Below the pieces are notes generated by a model. It saw only the letters and a program-made list of their open reading frames with translations. It was not told the DNA's origin and searched no databases. A DNA stretch of 64,000 nt. It comes from CAIKZJ01 sp041675325 (lineage in GTDB: Bacteria > Bacteroidota > Ignavibacteria > Tepidaquicellales > Tepidaquicellaceae). This document shows, piece by piece, positions 1 to 7,567 of the stretch. The stretch is from positions 1-64,000 of the forward strand of contig JBAYUG010000002.1 of the NCBI GenBank assembly GCA_041675325.1, given 5' to 3'. The stretch's first letter is position 1, and every line of letters starts with the position of its first letter. The position numbers and the translations under genes are program-made.

Positions 1-140
1 TCTTCCTGCTCTTCCTGCTCTTCCTGCTCTTCCTGCTCTTCCTGCTTTTCCTGCTCTTCCTGCTCTTCCTGCTCTTTCTGCTCTTTCTGCTCTTACTGCT
101 CTTACTGCTCTTACATGCTCTTCCTACTATTAGTCACAGC
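1..140. repeat. 9-bp tandem repeat array, element 1 (cut by window start)
   Basis: About 13 head-to-tail copies of a 9-bp unit, TGCTCTTCC at first and drifting to TGCTCTTTC and TGCTCTTAC at the right. The array ends in TGCTCTTACATGCTCTTCC followed by TACTATTAGTCACA. The same unit and nearly the same exit sequence recur at 46314-46417, so this is one member of a repeat family. The left end lies outside the window. Open frames across it are only translations of the repeat and are not called. Confidence 0.9.
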
Positions 141-690
141 AAATCCTAAAACTCTGACATTTTTCTTTTGCGAAAAGGTTTTTTTCATTATGCTTCATTC
201 GTTTTTTACGCAAAATCGAATAGTGCAAAAATTTTTGCATGTCCGAGTTCTCATTTCCGTTGTGATTTATAATAGGAAGGTATCTCTCACAATAGTCAAA
301 TGCCAAACATAAAATAAATTAAACGGAAAATACGATTTCAAAGTCGCTAAAATAATAAAAAACTTAAAAAATAGCTGTGTTGTAAATACAGTGCTTTATT
401 TTTCAGGCTTTCTTTCTTTTTTATCTTGGCTCTATCTTGCGCTCACCTTGCGCTCAAATTAGTCTTGTAAGAGTTGAAGTCAAACACCTAAAAACAGCCC
501 GTTTTTGCACTTTTTCAAATTATATGCTTTTAACCTTGAAACATGCCAATTTCTAATCAGTTATTATCATATTTTTCCGCTCTTATTTGTGCGAGTTTTA
601 TCTCATCTTAAACCCTTTAAATTTTTCCCAACATATACATTGAATTATCGCATAGAAATTATTATTTTCATTGTTCTGCAAATAATGCCT
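141..690. other. Gene-free spacer between repeat array and orphan terminator
   Basis: No convincing gene on either strand; the short frames here have no recognisable features. Positions 436-455 carry a doubled motif, CTTGCGCTCAC then CTTGCGCTC, that is also found at 46661-46681 downstream of the second 9-bp array. Array, spacer and doubled motif therefore seem to form one longer repeated element. The stretch is very A/T-rich. Confidence 0.6.
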
Positions 691-722
691 AGGGCAAATC
701 TTTAGTCTTGCCCTTATTTTTT
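691..722 (+). terminator. Rho-independent terminator without an upstream gene
   Basis: AGGGCAA at 691-697 pairs perfectly with TTGCCCT at 708-714 and is followed by TATTTTTT, the layout of an intrinsic terminator reading on the plus strand. No coding gene lies upstream within the window. It ends 21 bp before the tRNA, so it either closes a transcript entering from the left or an unannotated RNA in 140-690. Confidence 0.7.
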
Positions 723-743
723 AGCATTTTTCAGATACATGCT

Positions 744-817
744 GCCGGAGTAGCTCAGCTGGTTAGAGCGTCGGAATCATAATCCGCAGGTCGGGGGTTC
801 AAGTCCCTCCTCCGGTA
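744..817 (+). tRNA. tRNA-Met (anticodon CAT)
   Basis: A full cloverleaf can be drawn. The acceptor stem is GCCGGAG/CTCCGGT with a G-U first pair. The D arm is GCTC/GAGC, the anticodon loop is ATCATAA with CAT in the middle, and the T arm is GGGGG/CCCTC around TTCAAGT. The 3' CCA is not encoded (the genome reads CTA). The GAATCATAATCC anticodon arm is typical of elongator tRNA-Met; a tRNA-Ile with modified CAT is possible but less likely. rpmG starts 25 bp downstream and is probably cotranscribed. Confidence 0.95.
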
Positions 818-842
818 CTATTTAAATTTAAACTAATTTACC

Positions 843-1022
843 ATGGCAAAGAAAAAAGAAGGTGCGAGAATTAAGATTAAACTCGTAAGCGTTGAAGGTG
901 AACACAAAGGCAAAAGTGTTTACGTTTCTTTCAAGAACAGAAATAATACTAAAGAAAGACTCGAACTAAAGAAATACGACAGATTCGCTAAGAAACACGT
1001 TTTACACAGGGAAGCAAAATAA
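843..1022 (+). CDS. rpmG: 50S ribosomal protein L33 (bL33)
   Basis: A 59-residue basic protein starting MAKKK and carrying the L33 block NTKERLELKKYDRFAKKHV near the C-terminus. It belongs to the large ribosomal subunit. It lacks the paired CxxC motifs of zinc-binding L33 (the region reads VSVEGEHKGK), so it is the zinc-free form. The family is usually 50-60 residues, so the length fits. It lies just after tRNA-Met, a common neighbour type, but is not followed by secE/nusG. A terminator hairpin overlaps its last codons. Confidence 0.95.
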   Translation: MAKKKEGARIKIKLVSVEGEHKGKSVYVSFKNRNNTKERLELKKYDRFAKKHVLHREAK

Positions 1023-1041
1023 CACTTCCCTGTTATTTCTT
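1006..1041 (+). terminator. Terminator overlapping the end of rpmG
   Basis: ACAGGGAAG (1006-1014) pairs perfectly with CTTCCCTGT (1025-1033), followed by the T-rich TATTTCTT. The 5' arm lies inside the last codons of rpmG and the loop contains its stop codon. It should end the tRNA/rpmG transcript; the next gene then needs readthrough or its own promoter. Confidence 0.7.
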
Positions 1042-1055
1042 ATACTGCTTGCCCG

Positions 1056-1529
1056 TTGAAGCTCGCTACTCTGCTCTATATTAAAAACTCCGAAGGAGAT
1101 TATCTTTTACTAAAACGTGCTAAGAATCCTAATATGAGATTTTTATCCCCTCCGGGCGGCAAACTCAAAACCGATATTGCTGAATCACCCTTTCAATGTG
1201 CAGTCCGGGAAGCATTCGAAGAATGCGGCATAGATTCAAAAACAAATGACTGGAAACTTCTTGGCATCGTAACCGAAAAAAACTACCCGAATATAGGAAA
1301 CATCATGATGTTTCTGCTCGAGTATAATAAACCCCTTGATAAACTTCCCGCTGATTTCGCAGAAGGCAGTTTTCAATTTGTACCTCAATCAGAAATCATG
1401 AAAGCTCCCATTCCCGAATCCGATAAACTTTTTATTTGGAATTTTGTTTTAGGGAATAACGATACTTTCTTCAGCATCTCAATCGACTGCGACCAAAGTC
1501 CCTTCAGGTGCAGTATCGAATCAAAATAA
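1056..1529 (+). CDS. NUDIX hydrolase, possible dihydroneopterin triphosphate pyrophosphatase
   Basis: A 157-residue NUDIX protein. The Nudix box is visible as GG at 34-35, E43 and REAFEECG at 51-58; the Gly-to-Glu spacing is two residues longer than the standard G-x5-E. Such enzymes cleave nucleoside diphosphates linked to other moieties with Mg2+. folE2 follows after 10 bp, and its product, dihydroneopterin triphosphate, must lose pyrophosphate in folate synthesis, so this could be the missing hydrolase; that is inference from context. A TTG start is used because there is no ATG between the upstream stop and the conserved start of the fold. A house-cleaning (MutT-like) role is the alternative. 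Confidence 0.85.
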   Translation: MKLATLLYIKNSEGDYLLLKRAKNPNMRFLSPPGGKLKTDIAESPFQCAVREAFEECGIDSKTNDWKLLGIVTEKNYPNIGNIMMFLLEYNKPLDKLPADFAEGSFQFVPQSEIMKAPIPESDKLFIWNFVLGNNDTFFSISIDCDQSPFRCSIESK

Positions 1530-1539
1530 TAAAATTAAA

Positions 1540-2397
1540 ATGCATAAGAATAATAATGTTACAGATGAAATAAAGTGCGCACTTCCTGACACACAAAATC
1601 AGGTAGATATACGTGATATACCAATCGATAAAGTTGGCATTAAAAGCCTCAAATACCCAATCACTGTTAAAGACAGGGATAGCGGCATTCAGCATACAGT
1701 TGCAACAGTGGCTATGACAGTTGACCTTCCAAAAGAGTTTAAAGGCACACACATGAGCAGGTTCGTTGAAGTGCTTATGAACAAGAGAGAGATACATATT
1801 GACTCTATTTTTGAAATACTTAAAGAAATGCAGAACAAGCTTCATGCAAATTCTGCACATATCGAACTAGACTTTCCTTACTTCAAGGAAAAGTTCGCTC
1901 CCGTAAGCAAGAAACCCTCGCTTATTGATTATAGGATTAAGTTTCATGCAGTCATGAACAAAAACAAGAAAGACGTTATTATGACTGTGATTGTTCCCGT
2001 TAAGACTCTTTGCCCGTGTTCTAAAAGCATTTCTAAATATGGTGCACACAATCAGCGCGGTGAAGTAACGGTTGCAGTCCGATTTAACGATATTGTCTGG
2101 TTTGAAGATATTATCAGCATCGTTGAACAAAGCGCCAGCTGTGAGCTGTTCACTCTCCTGAAAAGGGATGATGAAAAATACGTTACCGAAAAGGCTTATG
2201 AAAATCCCGTCTTCGTTGAAGATGTAGTTAGAAACGTTGTAACGAAACTTAAGCAGAACGAAAAGATATTATGGTATCACGTAGAAGCCGAAAACTTTGA
2301 AAGCATTCATAACCACAACGCCTATGCGATGATAGAATCACATGAAAGCTTCAGCAACGGACATGCCAAGGATTTTATAATAAAAAGTTTTAAATAA
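1540..2397 (+). CDS. folE2: GTP cyclohydrolase FolE2 (type IB)
   Basis: 285 residues, close to the usual length of the family. The enzyme converts GTP to 7,8-dihydroneopterin triphosphate, the entry step of folate (and queuosine precursor) synthesis. The FolE2 signature LCPCSK at 157-162 contains the metal-binding cysteine; H170 in AHNQRGE and E202 in ASCELF are candidate further ligands. FolE2 is unrelated in sequence to FolE and uses metals other than zinc when zinc is scarce, which is family knowledge. It lies 10 bp after the NUDIX gene, so the two likely form an operon, and is closed by the hairpin at 2417-2445. Confidence 0.95.
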   Translation: MHKNNNVTDEIKCALPDTQNQVDIRDIPIDKVGIKSLKYPITVKDRDSGIQHTVATVAMTVDLPKEFKGTHMSRFVEVLMNKREIHIDSIFEILKEMQNKLHANSAHIELDFPYFKEKFAPVSKKPSLIDYRIKFHAVMNKNKKDVIMTVIVPVKTLCPCSKSISKYGAHNQRGEVTVAVRFNDIVWFEDIISIVEQSASCELFTLLKRDDEKYVTEKAYENPVFVEDVVRNVVTKLKQNEKILWYHVEAENFESIHNHNAYAMIESHESFSNGHAKDFIIKSFK

Positions 2398-2416
2398 AAC
2401 TCAGCGAGTTTAAATC

Positions 2417-2445
2417 AAAAGGGACTGCATTGCAGTCCCTTTTTG
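2417..2445. terminator. Bidirectional terminator between folE2 and the HAD gene
   Basis: Near-perfect inverted repeat AAAAGGGACTGCA / TGCAGTCCCTTTT with a T run on the plus side and an A run on the left that becomes a T run on the minus strand. It lies between convergent genes and can serve both. Confidence 0.85.
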
Positions 2446-2459
2446 TTATACGAAACTTA

Positions 2460-3089
2460 TTATTTTACCGACTTAATCAGCTTTGAAAATTCACTAGTGA
2501 ACTTCCTGTGTTTGCTGTAATGAATAGTCTTAATTCCCATCTTCTGGGCTGAAAGAATATTATCTTTCATGTCATCTATAAGTACTGTCTCTTCAGGGAG
2601 CAGTTTGAACTTATCGAGTGTATATTTGAATATCTTTTTATCCGGCTTTGCCATCTTTACCCTAAACGACAGTACACGGTTTCTGATAATATTTATAAAT
2701 GGGAAATTATTGTCAATAAAATTAATATGAGGTGCGTCTGTATTCGATAAAAGGTATAGTTTGTATTTTTTGACTCTTGATATCTTTTCAAGAAATTTCT
2801 TCATGTTTTCATTCACCCAGAATATATCAGAATAGAAATATATGAAGTCATTGTATCCTATCTTCAGGTCAAACTTTCTTTTAAGCTTTTTGAATAGGTC
2901 TCTGTGCTTTAGTCTTCCCGTTATCAGCTTGAGGTCAAGTTTATTCTTAATGATATACTTCTTAAACGTTGCGGCATTGAGCCTTTTCTCCCTTTCGGCG
3001 ATTCCACTGTAAAAGTAGCCGAGGTCAAAATACACGAGTGTATTCCCAAGGTCGAATATAATGTTCTTTATACCGGGCTTTTTATTCAA
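2460..3089 (-). CDS. HAD-superfamily phosphatase (YihX-like)
   Basis: 209 residues, cytosolic. Motif I reads FDLGNTLV near residues 12-19, the DxGN variant seen in YihX-type sugar phosphatases, where the first Asp is the nucleophile. Motif II is LLSNTD, the lysine is in AKPDKKIF, and motif IV is VLIDDMKDN. The substrate cannot be told from sequence. It is the last gene of a minus-strand operon; it starts at TTG one base after the gpmA stop, which suggests translational coupling. The protein is rich in Lys and Phe. Confidence 0.85.
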   Translation of the reverse strand: MNKKPGIKNIIFDLGNTLVYFDLGYFYSGIAEREKRLNAATFKKYIIKNKLDLKLITGRLKHRDLFKKLKRKFDLKIGYNDFIYFYSDIFWVNENMKKFLEKISRVKKYKLYLLSNTDAPHINFIDNNFPFINIIRNRVLSFRVKMAKPDKKIFKYTLDKFKLLPEETVLIDDMKDNILSAQKMGIKTIHYSKHRKFTSEFSKLIKSVK

Positions 3090-3090
3090 A

Positions 3091-3696
3091 CTAAAGATAT
3101 CTTGTTTCTAATACATTAAGATTATCGTCCAGCTCATATATCTTCGGGTTTCCGGTCGGTATCTCTGTTTCAAGAATCTTTTCCTTCGAAATATTTTCAA
3201 GATGCATAATCAATGCCCTCAGACTGTTTCCGTGAGCAGATATTAAAATGTTCTTGCCTGCTTTCAATTCAGGAACAATCTTTGTTTCCCAGTAAGGCAG
3301 AACTCTTGCTGCCGTATCTTTAAGGCTCTCGCCGTTTGGAGGCTGTGTATCGTAACTGCGTCTCCATAACTTTACCTGCTCTTCACCGTACTGCTTTCTT
3401 GTCTCGTCTTTGTTTAGTCCTTGAAGGTCGCCGTACATTCTTTCGTTCAATGCCTGGTCCTTCTCAACGGGTAAATTCTTCTGGCCTATCTCATCAAGAA
3501 TTATATCCAGAGTTTTCTGGGCTCTCATCAGGACAGAGGTAAACGCTTTGTCGAATTTGTAACCCTTAAGTAACTTGCCGGCATAGTGTGCTTCCTCAAT
3601 TCCCTTGGGTGAGAGGTCTATGTCAATCCAGCCCGTGAACCTGTTTTCAAGGTTCCATTGTGATTGTCCGTGTCTAACTATTACGAGTTTTGGCAT
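3091..3696 (-). CDS. gpmA: 2,3-bisphosphoglycerate-dependent phosphoglycerate mutase
   Basis: Interconverts 3- and 2-phosphoglycerate in glycolysis and gluconeogenesis. From Met at 3696 the protein starts MPKLVIVRHGQSQWN, with the phospho-accepting His in RHG at 8-10; the GWIDIDLSPKG, ERMYGDLQGL and SAHGNSLRAL blocks (second His) all fit dPGM. I chose the ATG at 3696 because family members begin here. An in-frame ATG at 3720 would add eight residues and overlap the upstream gene by 13 bp. It is an internal gene of the 6474-to-2460 operon. Confidence 0.95.
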   Translation of the reverse strand: MPKLVIVRHGQSQWNLENRFTGWIDIDLSPKGIEEAHYAGKLLKGYKFDKAFTSVLMRAQKTLDIILDEIGQKNLPVEKDQALNERMYGDLQGLNKDETRKQYGEEQVKLWRRSYDTQPPNGESLKDTAARVLPYWETKIVPELKAGKNILISAHGNSLRALIMHLENISKEKILETEIPTGNPKIYELDDNLNVLETRYL

Positions 3697-3707
3697 ATAA
3701 GTAAATT

Positions 3708-4259
3708 TTATTTCTTCCATTTTATTGAACAGCCCATTGAAGGTATCTGCTCTTTGCTTATTTCTTCACCGTTTAAAAGCAACTTAATTGCATCATCGAG
3801 GTCATGTCTTGTTACTTTATCTTCTTCCTTCCAGTTATCATCAAGCCTTCCCCTGTACTTCAGCATTCTGTTTGAATCATATACGTAAATATCCGGTGTA
3901 CAAACTGCATCGAAAGCCCTTGCAGTCTGCTGAGTATCATCAGCAAGATAGGGAAAATTAATTTTCCTTTCTTTGACAAAATTTATCATATTTTCAAAGG
4001 AGTCTTCCGGATAAAATACTGAATCGTTCGGATTAATTCCGATGAACTGAACTCCTTCATTAATATACTTCGCCTGAAGCCTCACAAACCTGTCGATAAC
4101 CGCTTTAACGTAAGGGCAATGATTGCACATGAAAATTATAACAAGAACTCTTGAGCTTTGGAAATCGCCTGTACAGCAATACTTGCCTTCCGTTCCTCTT
4201 AGGTTGAAGTCAATAACAGGTGAGCCAAGATTGCCCGAATTGCTGCTTAAGAGTGCCAT
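3708..4259 (-). CDS. Thioredoxin-fold redoxin (AhpC/TSA-like)
   Basis: 183 residues with a thioredoxin fold. The redox motif is CNHCPYVKA, placed after a hydrophobic strand as in peroxiredoxin-like and TlpA-like proteins; the cis-Pro segment is VCTPDIYVYD. No signal peptide is seen, so it probably acts in the cytosol as a disulfide reductase or peroxidase; its partner is unknown. The ATG at 4259 overlaps the stop codon of the preceding gene (TGATG), so the two are coupled. A TTG one codon earlier is possible but weaker. Confidence 0.85.
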   Translation of the reverse strand: MALLSSNSGNLGSPVIDFNLRGTEGKYCCTGDFQSSRVLVIIFMCNHCPYVKAVIDRFVRLQAKYINEGVQFIGINPNDSVFYPEDSFENMINFVKERKINFPYLADDTQQTARAFDAVCTPDIYVYDSNRMLKYRGRLDDNWKEEDKVTRHDLDDAIKLLLNGEEISKEQIPSMGCSIKWKK

Positions 4260-4663
4260 CAAGTAAACTCCGCATCATCTTCTATCTCGGTGTACTTATC
4301 GGGGTGGTAATCTTCGTAAACAAAAACCTTGCTCGACTTTCCCTTGTCGTTTTCTACAAACTGTGCAAAAACTTCGTTAGTTATAAACTCGTATTTTTCT
4401 TTAATTGAATATTCGTTGTTGAAATGTACAAGAACGTTTTGCTTTTCTATTAAGGTCAATAAATCGAGATATCTCTTCTTATCAATGTTTCCGTCTTTGC
4501 TGTACTTCTTGGGTTTTCCGATAAGTTCATAAACGCTTACTAACTTTGCCTTTGGCTTCTTTTTTAAGAGTTTCTTCTCTTCTTCAAAAAGTTCGTCGTC
4601 ATCCGTTGAATACTTTTCATTATCCTCGGGCTCGTTCATTACGGCGTCGTCAAACGGATCCAT
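4259..4663 (-). CDS. Unknown acidic protein in the gpmA operon
   Basis: No family recognised. From the ATG at 4663 it has about 134 residues: an acidic, disordered-looking head (MDPFDDAVMNEPEDNEK), a lysine patch (KKLLKKKPKAK), then a more ordered part from VSVYELIGKPKKYSKDGN to VFVYEDYHPD. No signal peptide or membrane segment is present. A TTG at 4705 would add 14 very Lys-rich residues and is the alternative start. The TGATG overlap with the thioredoxin-like gene shows coupled translation. Codon use resembles the neighbours, so it is likely a real gene. Confidence 0.75.
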   Translation of the reverse strand: MDPFDDAVMNEPEDNEKYSTDDDELFEEEKKLLKKKPKAKLVSVYELIGKPKKYSKDGNIDKKRYLDLLTLIEKQNVLVHFNNEYSIKEKYEFITNEVFAQFVENDKGKSSKVFVYEDYHPDKYTEIEDDAEFT

Positions 4664-4757
4664 AGGGTTATTCTTTTCTTTCTTATTTTCTTTTCTTCTT
4701 TTCAATATAAAGGATTATTTATGTGTTAAAATTATAAAATTAATTTACTCAATCAAG

Positions 4758-5546
4758 TTAATTTATTAAATATTTTATGTGCTTAAAATAAATATATACA
4801 AAGGGTGTGCAAAATATTAAACTGTCGAACCTGTCAAGTATTCCTCCGTGTCCCGGTATTATGCTCGATGAGTCTTTTATGCCGTTGTATCTTTTAAGGA
4901 ATGACTCGAACAAATCACCAGTTGGAGCCAGTACACTAATCAGACTTCCAATCACGAGACTGTCTGTCAATGTGATTTCTTTGGTTATTAAGTGAAAAAC
5001 AATGGCTGTTAAAACCGTAAATACAAATCCGGAAATCAGACCTTCAACTGTCTTATTCGGACTAATCTTTGAAAACTTGTGTTTTCCGAAATACTTTCCT
5101 CCAAAAAAAGCAAAACTGTCGTTAGCCCAAATCAGGAATAAAAGCAGGAATACTAAAAGATAGTTTGTGCTAAGTTCAAAAAGCATTGTAAACGGTACCG
5201 TAATATACACCAATCCGAATAAAACCAGACCTGATGTTTTAACTTTGTTTTCTTTGCTGCTCAATGCTATTAAAAGAAAAGTGAATAGCACTGCAATTAT
5301 AAATAAAGAATTAAAATATTCCCTATAATATGTATAAAATGTTATGGTAATTATGGATAATAAAACTGAAGTATAGATATCGGCAATTAATTTCTTTTCT
5401 CTGAACATTATTAAAAGTTCATAAAAACATAGTGTTTGAAGCAGTAATATTAAAGCAAATAAAGCATAACCGCCCATGTAAACTAATACCAAAATCAACG
5501 GAATACCGATAACGCTAATTAACACCCTTGTTAATGTATTAGACAT
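4758..5546 (-). CDS. cdsA: Phosphatidate cytidylyltransferase
   Basis: Makes CDP-diacylglycerol from phosphatidate and CTP, the branch point of phospholipid synthesis, in the inner membrane. About 262 residues with roughly eight hydrophobic segments. The C-terminal CdsA signature is present: GDLFESFLKRYNGIKDSS then PGHGGILDRFDSL, with the acidic residues that bind metal. The ATG at 5546 overlaps the stop of the CPBP gene by 8 bp; a TTG one codon upstream is less likely. Confidence 0.95.
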   Translation of the reverse strand: MSNTLTRVLISVIGIPLILVLVYMGGYALFALILLLQTLCFYELLIMFREKKLIADIYTSVLLSIITITFYTYYREYFNSLFIIAVLFTFLLIALSSKENKVKTSGLVLFGLVYITVPFTMLFELSTNYLLVFLLLFLIWANDSFAFFGGKYFGKHKFSKISPNKTVEGLISGFVFTVLTAIVFHLITKEITLTDSLVIGSLISVLAPTGDLFESFLKRYNGIKDSSSIIPGHGGILDRFDSLIFCTPFVYIYFKHIKYLIN

Positions 5547-6474
5547 CAATCACAATTTTATTTTTATTTTCAGTGCCCTTGTTCTTTATTAATTTCAGAA
5601 TTATGATAAACAAAGCAAAAGATATTATTCCTGTAACAATCAGCGCCATATTGTCATAGATTGTACCCTCCGGGTTTTCAAATCCCTCTTTGCCATATTG
5701 GAAGACAAGATAAGCCGACAGGAAATTATTAACAAAATGAACCGCTATTCCGGTATATATGCTGCTTGAATAATATACAACATACGTAAGATAATACCCG
5801 AGCAGAATTAAAGGAATCAGGTTAAAAGGATGAAAATGAAATGCAGCAAATATAAACCCTGTCAGGAATATTGCTTTACTGCTAATCATTGTACGTTCAA
5901 AGTTATAAAAGATAAGTCCTCTGAAGAAAAATTCTTCGCATATAGCAGGTGTTACAGCAATCACAAAAGCAACAAGTATAAACTCTCCTATGCTGTTAGC
6001 ATTCACAAGGTTAAGAGTTAACGCTTCCAGCGTATCCATTAAATCTTTAATCTGCTTTATAGCTTCACTTCCAAAAGGAAGTGATTTAAGCAATAAGTTC
6101 TGCAGGTACATGTATGACTGCAATGCAGGCTGAACAATTATCATCCCGGCAATACCCATCCAGAAAATGGACATTTTTGGTTTATTCAGTCTGAATGTAT
6201 CTTTCGGTTTTCTTCCCTGAAGCATATTAAGCAAAAGTACAGGTACAAGAATAAACATGAATTGTGAGAAGGATATTATTATCCTCGCTGTGTTGACATC
6301 AGTATCGAGTGTTTTAAGGTCTTCACCGTATATGAACAAACTCAGTAGTCCGCCGAAAATCTGATAAGTAACAAAAACAACAATCAAAGCTGTAATTACA
6401 AACAATGCAGGCTGCATGTTAGCAAGCGGAGCTTTTACTCTGTTGTTTTCATTCTTATTTTCGGTGCTGTCCAA
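5539..6474 (-). CDS. CPBP-family intramembrane metalloprotease
   Basis: 311-residue polytopic membrane protein with the CAAX-protease/bacteriocin-processing (Abi, PF02517-type) motifs: CEEFFFRGLIFY (EExxxR) and FAAFHFHPFN (FxxxH), followed by a helix LIPLILLGYYLTY. These residues form the metal site of Rce1-like proteases; bacterial substrates are mostly unknown. A TTG start at 6474 gives a short polar head; ATG at 6417 is the alternative. It is the first gene of the minus-strand operon, and the 91-bp gap to the divergent M50 gene must hold promoters for both. Confidence 0.9.
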   Translation of the reverse strand: MDSTENKNENNRVKAPLANMQPALFVITALIVVFVTYQIFGGLLSLFIYGEDLKTLDTDVNTARIIISFSQFMFILVPVLLLNMLQGRKPKDTFRLNKPKMSIFWMGIAGMIIVQPALQSYMYLQNLLLKSLPFGSEAIKQIKDLMDTLEALTLNLVNANSIGEFILVAFVIAVTPAICEEFFFRGLIFYNFERTMISSKAIFLTGFIFAAFHFHPFNLIPLILLGYYLTYVVYYSSSIYTGIAVHFVNNFLSAYLVFQYGKEGFENPEGTIYDNMALIVTGIISFALFIIILKLIKNKGTENKNKIVIDV

Positions 6475-6565
6475 AATAATTTTTATGCAAATTATGAATT
6501 ATTACTGTCAATTTAAAGGTTCTTTATAAAATTGATTTTCAAGTATAATAAATTTATTTTTGTCA

Positions 6566-7564
6566 ATGCAGGATTTAAACGAAAACTATTATCAAGCGAA
6601 GGATGTGCGCAGTGATTATAACAATAGAAGAAAGAAACCTCTATTTTTAATAAACATCCTACTGTTTCTTCTAACATTTTTTACAACTACGCTCGCAGGG
6701 GTAGGTTGGCAGAACATAGACCCTTATCAGCTTGATAATTTCAGCAAAGGTTTAACTTATTCAATCCTGATTCTCAGCGTTATAACCGCACACGAATTCG
6801 GTCACTACTTTGCCGCAAGGTTCCATAAAATTGATGTTACTCTCCCCTATTATATTCCCTTTCCATTTTTGTTTCTGAATCCTTTCGGAACAATGGGAGC
6901 AGTTATAAAGATGCTTTCTCCTAATCATTCCAGAAAATCTCTGTTTGATGTTGGTATAGCTGGTCCTATTGCAGGCTGGGTTTTAACATTAATATTTCTT
7001 GTAATAGGCTTTGCTACTCTTCCCCCTCTTGATTATCTGTACCAGATACACCCGGAGTATTCTCTCACAGGAATTCCAACGGGCGGCTTAACATTCGGAT
7101 ACAACATCGTATTTCTTGTTCTTGAAAAGTTGTTTTCTTTAAATAGCACAGTTTTTATACCTCCAATGAATGAAATTTATCATTATCCGTTTTTATGCGT
7201 AGGATGGTTCGGTCTGCTAATTACATCTCTTAATATGATGCCTGTCGGACAGCTCGACGGCGGTCATATTTCTTACACTATGTTTGGTGAGAAGTCTAAA
7301 TATATTGGTTACGTAGTTTTCTACACATTGTTATTTTTCGGAGTTCTTGGAATATTGCCGCTATTAGATATTAACATAACAATTGGTTCAATCAACTGGC
7401 TTGTTTGGGCGTTACTGATACTTTTTATAATTAAAATCAAACACCCGCCTGTTTGCAGAGATTTAAACGAGCCGCTTGGAAGGTCAAGAATTATCCTCGG
7501 ATGGTTTTCATATTTTATTTTTGTGGTTTCTTTCTGCCCGATACCTGTCAGCGAAGGATTTTAA
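6566..7564 (+). CDS. Site-2 protease-like M50 metallopeptidase
   Basis: About 332 residues with at least six membrane segments. The zinc motif HEFGH is followed by the second motif NMMPVGQLDGGH, in which the Asp completes the zinc site. There is no PDZ domain, so this is the short type related to plant EGY and bacterial 'site-2 protease family' proteins rather than RseP. It cuts substrates within the membrane; the target is unknown. ATG at 6566 is chosen over a TTG two codons upstream. The MFS gene follows after 3 bp. Confidence 0.9.
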   Translation: MQDLNENYYQAKDVRSDYNNRRKKPLFLINILLFLLTFFTTTLAGVGWQNIDPYQLDNFSKGLTYSILILSVITAHEFGHYFAARFHKIDVTLPYYIPFPFLFLNPFGTMGAVIKMLSPNHSRKSLFDVGIAGPIAGWVLTLIFLVIGFATLPPLDYLYQIHPEYSLTGIPTGGLTFGYNIVFLVLEKLFSLNSTVFIPPMNEIYHYPFLCVGWFGLLITSLNMMPVGQLDGGHISYTMFGEKSKYIGYVVFYTLLFFGVLGILPLLDINITIGSINWLVWALLILFIIKIKHPPVCRDLNEPLGRSRIILGWFSYFIFVVSFCPIPVSEGF

Positions 7565-7567
7565 TAT

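Noticed and set aside
1..117. CRISPR array at the window start
   Set aside because: Units are 9 bp, contiguous and without spacers; a tandem repeat, not CRISPR. No cas genes in the window.
505..705. 66-codon frame ahead of the tRNA
   Set aside because: Phe/Leu/Ile-rich without domain, and it runs into the terminator stem at 691-714.
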